From: Albifimbria verrucaria
Lineage: Eukaryota; Ascomycota; Sordariomycetes; Hypocreales; Stachybotryaceae
DNA length: 64,000 bases
NCBI GenBank assembly: GCA_020081605.1
Contig: JAHREC010000011.1
Span: 806,001 to 870,000, forward strand
Direction of reading: 5' to 3'
Positions 57,560-64,000 of this stretch are shown here, in pieces. The notes under the pieces were generated by a model. It saw nothing but the letters and a program-made list of their open reading frames with translations, made no database searches and had not been told where the DNA came from. The first letter of the stretch is position 1. The number at the start of each line of letters is the position of its first letter. Made by a program: the position numbers and the translations under genes.

Positions 57560-59398
57560 TCAAGTCATATTGACTTTCTTAACCTTCATCTTCATACCGC
57601 CCCTTGGCTGCGCTTCAATGGCAAACACCGGAAACACCGTATCGCCGTATATCGTGTCCCAGTCGGTGTATTGCGCTTTCGGCTCGGGGTTCGGCTCAGT
57701 TCCCACAAGCTCATACTCAAAATCTCGGACGGTCAGTACCAGGAATGCCTTTATCATCTCCATCGCAAAAGCTTCTCCCGAGCATTTTCGTGGACCTTTG
57801 CTGAACGTGCGAAAGTGGCTTGAAGGAATATCATCTGCCAGGAATCTCTCCGGACGAAAGCTATCAGGATCCGAGTAGTGAACGGCATCGTATTGCATTG
57901 TGTGCCATGCTGCAACAATCATCATGTCACCAATTGGATATTCTTGGCCTTGATAGGGAATCGTAGCGCTAGCACTCAATGTTAGTGCCTAGTCAGACCT
58001 TGGTTCAGAAGGTGTAAAGGTCGTGGTGACGTGTATTGAACGAGTAAACTACCTTTTGGGAGCCTTATGAATTGCAAAGCCGGGAGGAAAGAGCCTAAGG
58101 GTCTCCTTAATAACTGCCGTAGTATAGTTCAGTTGGGATAGTCTATGTGGTTCATTTTGCAACATGGTGATGGTATCCTCCAAACTTTTATGGAACACTG
58201 CATCGTGTTCCTCTCGAATCTGCCGCAGCACTTCCGGGTGTTTACCGACAATCATAGTCAACCACTATGGATAGTCAGCTTGTAGTCATAGTTTGGGGCC
58301 TACCTACATACACATATTGTATTAACTGACGAATTAAGACCACCGATCATCGTCGTCTTGAGACTTCCACCTGTTAGTATGTATCCTCGATGTACAGAAA
58401 TGGCTTCTTACTTTGTAATGATCAACTCAACCATTTCTGCCGAAACACCCCTTGAGCCTCGCTTGATTTTATCTGGTTATGGTGAAGCGGCATGGCTGCA
58501 TGAAGTAAAGCATCCAATACACTGCAACCCTCCTTTTGGGTGATGGCCGACTTTTCTGCACTCAAGACATATAGTCGATCTCGGACCTTATCCCGCAGGG
58601 AAGAATCCAGCCGACGTCGCGTAGGTATATTCTTGATAAAGCTTGTTGCCTTGGTGATTGGATTGGGGCCTACCGCCGCTACAGTGTTGCGGATAAGTTT
58701 ATGTATATCGTCGAGGTGTTGGCTGCCATCAGTTTGAGCCGTTGTAGGAAAACCAAACACAAACTGGGCAGAAATGTCAAAGATGGCCTTGGTAGTCTCG
58801 GCCCACATGGAAAAGTTTGTATCATTTGCTGCATATCTTTCCATTGTATCACGATATGTCAAAACCTTTTCGCTCATCATCTTAGTGAACCGGCGCGTGT
58901 TGCTCATCGACATTGCTGCCAACATGGCTTTGTGAGAACTCTTCCATAGAGCACCGTTCACGGCAACGATACTCTGACTTCCTAGAATGGGTTCCACCAA
59001 ATCTCCTATGGCGGTATGCTTATCCATAGGATTTGAAACTTGGACATGATCCATCAGGTGGGCGTCGGTCAAGATGACTTGCAAGGGGGCAAATGGCCAA
59101 AGGTCCAGGTACCAAACTCCTTTCAGCCCAAATTCTTGAGCTATTTCTGTAAGGTAAATTTGTATATGGCAATTTGGAGGAGTCTCTCCTTGACTTTCGC
59201 CATGATCAACAAGTGGCCCCAGAAGAAGTGGTGTGGGGGCATGGCTGACTGTTGTTAGCCAGGTGGCCCTGAGCTGAATATGAATTTCCTCACCAAGTTT
59301 TTAAGCCGTCTTCTTGCATTATACAAGCAAAAGAAAAAGTAAAATAGTATAGATGCAAATGCAATCAATATGTGGTGGGGTTTGATTTTGGACCACAT
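57560..59398 (-). CDS. Cytochrome P450 monooxygenase
   Basis: Starts at ATG 59398 (MWSKIKPHHILIAFAS), which gives a membrane anchor, then an Arg-rich stop-transfer and LPMPPHHFFWGHL. A 49-nt intron (59245-59293) sits between them. Other landmarks are the oxygen-activation region in the unresolved 58260-58430 segment, KETLRLFPPG (K-helix ExxR), SFRPERF (PERF) and the haem loop FSKGPRKCSG with the Cys ligand. The protein ends MKVKKVNMT, about 510-530 residues. One missing C at about 59183 and further intron boundaries near 57970-58050 and 58262-58425 are not fully resolved. It is an endoplasmic-reticulum P450 of secondary-metabolism type; the substrate is unknown. Confidence 0.86.
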
Positions 59399-60078
59399 AT
59401 CAAAGTATTAGGTTGTGAGGAGCTGGATGCTAGTTTGGTCGCAAATATAACCACAAAGGCAGTTGGTCCTGTTACTGAGTAGGTGTAAATGTTCACAACG
59501 ATCAAGAGAATCAAACAGTGTTGCAAATCTGCATGTGACTTAAAGTAAACGAGGTTAGATAGCAGCTATGTAGCAAAAAATGGGATCCATGGGGTATCCA
59601 ACTATGAGGGCAGACAGCAGATTAGCAAATCATCGACCAACACAGTTGAGGCAAAAAGAAAATGGTCCCAACAACAGAATGAATTTGTGTTATAAGTTTG
59701 TTACCAGGATATGAAGGATTCTGCAACCTTGACGTGCAGCCATGGGGCGGCACAGCAACATCACTTGCTGTGCCTGTGGCTTACGCCTTCATTCCTTCAA
59801 CCTGATTCGTTGAATGGATGGAATTCCCACATGCTTCACAAACGGACTAGGAAGGTCGCAATTGATGTCTGCGGGTGTCACAGATACGCACACACCGCCC
59901 TTGACCTGTGCTGCCCTACGCACATTGGCGGCGTGGAAACACCAAAGTGCCAAACAGGTACAGACCTAGCGGCCTGCAACTGCCCGCATGTATATCCTAT
60001 CCATGGCCGTCATGAGCCCCCATCTTTTCAGCACTTTCTACCTCTGCTTGGATCAAACCTATCGCCATTGTCCTCGAG
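59399..60078. other. Intergenic region between divergent P450 and SAT4 genes
   Basis: 680 bp holding both promoters. No gene is seen; open frames here are chance. Confidence 0.5.
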
Positions 60079-61583
60079 ATGGAATCTCTCCCACCAGGCT
60101 TCGACTTGTGCTCCATAGCGGCTGGGCCACATCCAGATGGGCTCCTCCGAACTTTGTCAACCCAGAGACGCTGGCCCCGGCGATAATTACAATATCCGTC
60201 TTCCTGACGGTTCTCGCTGTGTTCATTTGCTCGGGCAGGTTCTGGGTTAATAGGCACTCATTCAAATGGGGAGATGGTACGATGCACTTCTGGAACGGTG
60301 CTTCGAGCCCGCTGTTGCAACTATGCTAACCACGTAGTAGCATGCATGGCCCTCGCTCTCGGAATTCATATCGTTTATATTGCGCTTCTGATCACAAGTT
60401 AGTCTCCCACCCTTGATTTTGGACGACTATTAAATGGTTATTCAGGCGCCCATATTTATCGCCATACGTGGGATCTTCCAGCTTGCTGGTATGATGTACC
60501 ATATGCCAAGGTTTGTCGCCTTCTTCTCGATCGTGAAGCCACACAATAGTGACACTCATTTGCAATCAGAAACTCGCCTTTCTCTCTTTCATAGGAGGCC
60601 CACTCCTGTTCTTACCAAAGACAGCACTCTTTTTGTTCTACCAGCAGGTGTTCTCTGTGAACAATAAAGTACGAATTGCGTCCCAGATCGGCATCGTCTT
60701 CAATTTTCTTTGCTACTTCCCCATGAGTAGCGTGGTGTTATACTACAACGTACCGCACGGAGAAGGGACCTGGGAGAGCGTCCTGGCGACGAGACAAGGA
60801 GAAAAAGGCATTCCCTACGCTCTTGGAATGGGTAGCGCATCGGTATTACTTGACATTTACATATTTGTCTTGCCACTACCGAGTCTCATCAACCTCAACA
60901 TGGCTCGAGCAAAGCGGTTGCAGCTTGTAGGCCTTTTCGCCACTGCATCTTTGTAAGTTTCTTATATGCCCTGGTCAGTCAGGGTCTTCAGGATCGCACG
61001 TCTCTCTAATTAACATCTCCAGCGGCATTGTCGCCAGCGTCGTTGGACTGGTGTACCGCGTCAAGGTTCTGAGAGTCGGAGACGTATCGTGGGACATTGG
61101 AGCTCTCGAGATTGCCGTGTAAGTAAAGCGTATACCGGCCCAGCTTCGTGCAAGCGGACTAACATCACTTTTAGAATTGTTGAGAGTAGCGTCGCAATAA
61201 TCGTCGCCTCACTGCCGGCCTATGTCCAGTTCCTCCGAATATATCTTCTCGATTCCGGCTGGTACAAATCTCTCCGGTCCAAAATTGGCAGCACAGCCAA
61301 CAACAACAACGGCACGTACGATCTTGGTGGCGATTCGAACAGAGCTCGAATGTGGACGTTTGGATCAGGGCCACAGCGGAAGAAACAACCATCATATTTC
61401 GAGCTTACAGAGACGGGGACCTTGAAGACGGAAATCAATGCATCGCGCATCACAACGACCACGACAGAGCCTAGTGAGGACAAGATAATGAGGACAACAA
61501 TGTTCTCACGGGAAGAATCCCGGCAGTCTACGGAAAGGCTCACTGAGGAGGCAAAAGCGGAGCAGGCCAAAGCGCATGTTTAG
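60079..61583 (+). CDS. SAT4/fungal rhodopsin-fold membrane protein, second copy
   Basis: Six exons (60079-60276, 60341-60397, 60446-60510, 60570-60952, 61023-61118, 61175-61583) give about 402 residues. The start ATG 60079 (MESLPPGFDLCSIAAG) is the typical N-terminus of the family; one missing C at 60144-60145 restores frame into PPNFVNPETLAP. Seven helices follow (PAIITISVFLTVLAVFICSG first). The segments WDLPACWYDVPYAK, FLFYQQVF, DIYIFVLPLPSLINLNM and the ESSVAIIVASLPAYVQFL helix are family landmarks. The long polar tail is rich in Thr, Arg and Glu. It differs clearly from the copy at 23690, so it is not a recent duplicate. Role: putative receptor or membrane-embedded enzyme, unknown ligand. 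Confidence 0.85.
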
Positions 61584-62626
61584 GTTGCAAAGGGACCGGG
61601 AATGAGGCAATAGTCACAACCAAGCCCAGTAGTTTGAATTTGGCGGTATTGTATGTTCAAGGCAATTAATAGTCAGTCAAGGTAGTTGATCTATTGTGTA
61701 ACTATGCAAGAATTTCTTGAATCGATTCTAATGGATATTCCTGCTCGTCGTGATTTGAAGATCTCGGGTTCGTGTGGAGACCGCATAATCAATGTGTCAA
61801 TAATCAGACTATACGGCCTATCCAATGGCATAACACTACGATAGTCTTGTCCTCATTGGTGAAAATACGACGAATTGAATGTAGCATTCTAGTGAATCAT
61901 TTGGGCTACAATGCATTACTTGCACGCCCCCATCTCAACCGTTAGGCATAAGCAAAATCAATATCACTTGCCTACATGATGTAGCAAGCATATCCTGTCG
62001 GAGACTCCGTCTTGCTATTCCAAAACAGAACATATCTTTCGTGATCACGTATTCTCGTGTTGTGCTAAGTACCCTGACCCGACGGACGGGCCTTGCACGG
62101 GCAGTTACAGCTCCTGCGAGGCCGTGGCACAGCTGGCCAATTACGATAACCATATGCAATGATTGCATGTGTGATTGCGCATGGCATGTGGCGCGAAATC
62201 TTTTACCGATCATGTACTATAGTCTGTGCACTCACACCGGCACTCCCACCGGCTTCTCGAGAACCAGCTCCTGCAGGATTGTGGCACTGTTTACCCAATC
62301 GAGCATAATGGAGCGCTGGTTACACGGCATACTCTTCCAAGACCCTGTAACCCCTATTGGACATGCAATAGCTTCTAGAAGCGGGCTCTCTATGTGTTTA
62401 AGATTGCTATCTATTGCTTCTGAACCAACCTCAAAAGCAGCCCTGCCTGAATTTGGCGTCCGCGGTAACCCTACCTACGAGGACGCACCACGTGGGATTG
62501 ACATCACTAATTAAGGCTCTATCGGCTCACATCCCACAACGTGCAAACAAGGACGCAAACAAGGACGCACACCAGGACGCACACCAGGACGCAAACCAGA
62601 CAAGGAAAGCACACCAGACAGACAGG
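61584..62626. other. Intergenic region, 1.04 kb
   Basis: No gene is seen. It ends in a 12-bp tandem repeat just before the FAD oxidoreductase start. Confidence 0.5.
62543..62602. repeat. 12-bp minisatellite, five units
   Basis: Five units of the form GCA(A/C)AC(A/C)AGGAC (the last diverged) run from 62543 to 62602, ending 24 bp before the probable start codon of the FAD oxidoreductase at 62627. Confidence 0.7.
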
Positions 62627-64000
62627 ATGGACAAGGCAAGCCCCTCACGGCTCGTCTCAGCATGTGTGAGTAACTCCTCTTCCTCCTTCTCTCGGTTTCT
62701 CTGAGACGTTTCCATGCAGCCCGCTAACAGCCTGAAAGTGCTTGGCACTGTCAACTGTGCTTCCGGGAAAGACTGTTTTCCCCTCAAGCTCGGCATATGA
62801 CTCGTCAATCAGCTCTTACTACTCTGCTACTGCAGCAGGCATACGCCCACAGTGCATCGTCACACCCGAGACGGCCGAGGACGTCTCGCTCGCTATACAC
62901 ACCTTGACCTCCACCTCACGCTGCCACGGCGGAGACAAGAAGGAGGCATGCAAGTTTGCTGTTCGATCTGGCGGCCATGGCAGCATCCCTGACTCTGCCA
63001 ACATTGAGGGGGAGTAACTATTGACTTACGTGAGCTCAACTCCATCGACGTAAACGTTGATGCCGGCACAGTCTCAGTCGGTGCCGGAAACACCTGGGGT
63101 TCCGTGTACACCAAGCTAGATGAAGTGGACTTGAGCGTGGTTGGGGCCGGGGCGCCGATATTGGCGTAGGAGGGCTGGTCCTCGGAGGTGGCGTGTCGTA
63201 CTTCAGTCCTCGCTACGGTTGGGCTTCGGACATGGTCCGGGATTTCGAAGTGGTGCTTGCGAACGGCTCAATCATACATGCCAACGACCGTGAGAACCCA
63301 GATCTCCTATGGGCGCTCCGTGGAGGTAGCAACAATTTTGCCATTGTTACCAAGCTCGAACTACAGACATTCAAGCAGGGTACTTTCTGGGGGCCATTCG
63401 TTCCACCAAGGATCTACTTGGGCGGAAAACATACGGGAGTTTGCCAAGATCAGCTCCAAAGAACCTTATGATGAATTTGCACACATCATTACGAGCTTGA
63501 GCTTCACCAATGGCGCTGTGGCCATTGCAAACCATCTCGATTACACCAAGCCTGGTGCTACCGACCCACCAATCTTTGACGCAATCCGAAAGATACCCAG
63601 CATCTTCAATACTCTACGCGCTACCAAGGTGTCTGGACTGGCGGAGGAGATGAAAGGAGTGCAGACGTTCGGACAAAGGTATGTATCAACATCTTGGTTC
63701 ATGTGCATGACAGTGGCTAACTATCTACAAGGCAACTATGGGCTACCATCACCTTGAAGGCCGATGAAGCGGTGCTCAACGCAACCTATCATCGCTTCAG
63801 CGAGTCGCTCAACAGTGTTAGCGGAGTTGATGGCATCATTTGGACCATGTCTCTCGAGCCACTACCACATACTTTCTACACGAAGCATGCAAAGTTAAAC
63901 CCTTTTGGCTTCCAAGACCGCTCGGCACCTCTGGTTATTGCCATCTTAACTGGTAGCTATAACAAAGCCGCTGACGATTCCACAATCAAAAAGGCAACCA
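62627..64000 (+). CDS. BBE-like FAD-linked oxidoreductase, 3' truncated by the window
   Basis: Exons 62627-62665, 62739-63678 and 63732 onward run off the right edge. After MDKASPSRLVSAC and LPGKTVFPSSSAYDSS, the PCMH-type FAD domain shows QCIVTPETAEDVSLAI, FAVRSGGHGSIP (the His is the usual covalent FAD ligand), the GLVLGGGVSYFSPRYGWASD block and NPDLLWALRGGSNNFAIVT. The Cys used for bicovalent flavin in BBE enzymes is replaced by Gly/Leu here, suggesting single covalent attachment. No signal peptide is obvious. G-runs at ~63011, ~63150 and ~63400 are each one base short. Such enzymes oxidise natural products or sugars, and the nearby P450 and SAT4 genes fit a metabolite cluster continuing beyond the window. 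Confidence 0.85.

Noticed and set aside
60137..60139. ATG at 60137 as start of the second SAT4 gene
   Set aside because: It would need two missing bases to reach the conserved frame; ATG 60079 needs only one and gives the family-typical N-terminus.

Overview
The window reads as a filamentous ascomycete genome, most likely a Sordariomycete of Hypocreales type. Genes have short GT-AG introns of about 45-115 nt with CTAAC/CTGAC-like branch sites. Families include Crh transglycosidase, DUF4360, SAT4/rhodopsin-fold membrane proteins, UstYa (DUF3328) proteins, NACHT receptors and a HeLo prion-type effector. I do not name a species.

Layout. About 1-19.1 kb is a conserved, GC-richer, gene-dense stretch: mitochondrial ribosomal protein uS14m, spliceosome factor CWC25, the GTPase Rho3, a small conserved basic protein, a cell-wall Crh enzyme, a secreted DUF4360 protein, the divergently transcribed methylcitrate-cycle pair mcsA/mclA, and a short-chain dehydrogenase. 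From about 19.7 kb the sequence becomes AT-richer, sparser and clearly accessory. Between 23.7 and 37.2 kb there is a SAT4-type membrane protein, two UstYa-like oxidase genes, a tiny secreted cysteine-free peptide gene, an O-methyltransferase and an ABCC transporter. This is the gene set expected of a ribosomal-peptide (dikaritin-like) pathway with an undescribed precursor. Between 37.8 and 43.5 kb lies a HET-s/NWD2-type module: two divergently transcribed proteins with C-terminal HET-s-related amyloid repeats, followed by a NACHT receptor carrying the matching motif at its N-terminus. The receptor frame runs on toward an FAD monooxygenase. Next come an astacin-like metallopeptidase with three H-type lectin domains, a VIT-vWA protein, a second receptor (alpha/beta hydrolase-NACHT-13 ankyrin repeats), a P450, a second SAT4 protein and a BBE-like FAD oxidoreductase cut by the window end.

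Caution on the assembly. At least 25 reading-frame breaks are present. In nearly all of them the protein is recovered by adding one base to a short homopolymer (A/T or G/C, usually 2-6 long), including in housekeeping genes. This pattern indicates consensus under-calling from long reads rather than gene decay. Broken genes are therefore annotated as single genes and the breaks are noted.

How the parts may work together. mcsA and mclA detoxify propionyl-CoA in mitochondria. The 23.7-37.2 kb genes could make, methylate and export a cyclised peptide. The 37.8-43.5 kb genes form a ligand-sensing receptor and amyloid-triggered cell-death effectors, and the 52.4-56.8 kb receptor is a second, independent immune-type sensor.
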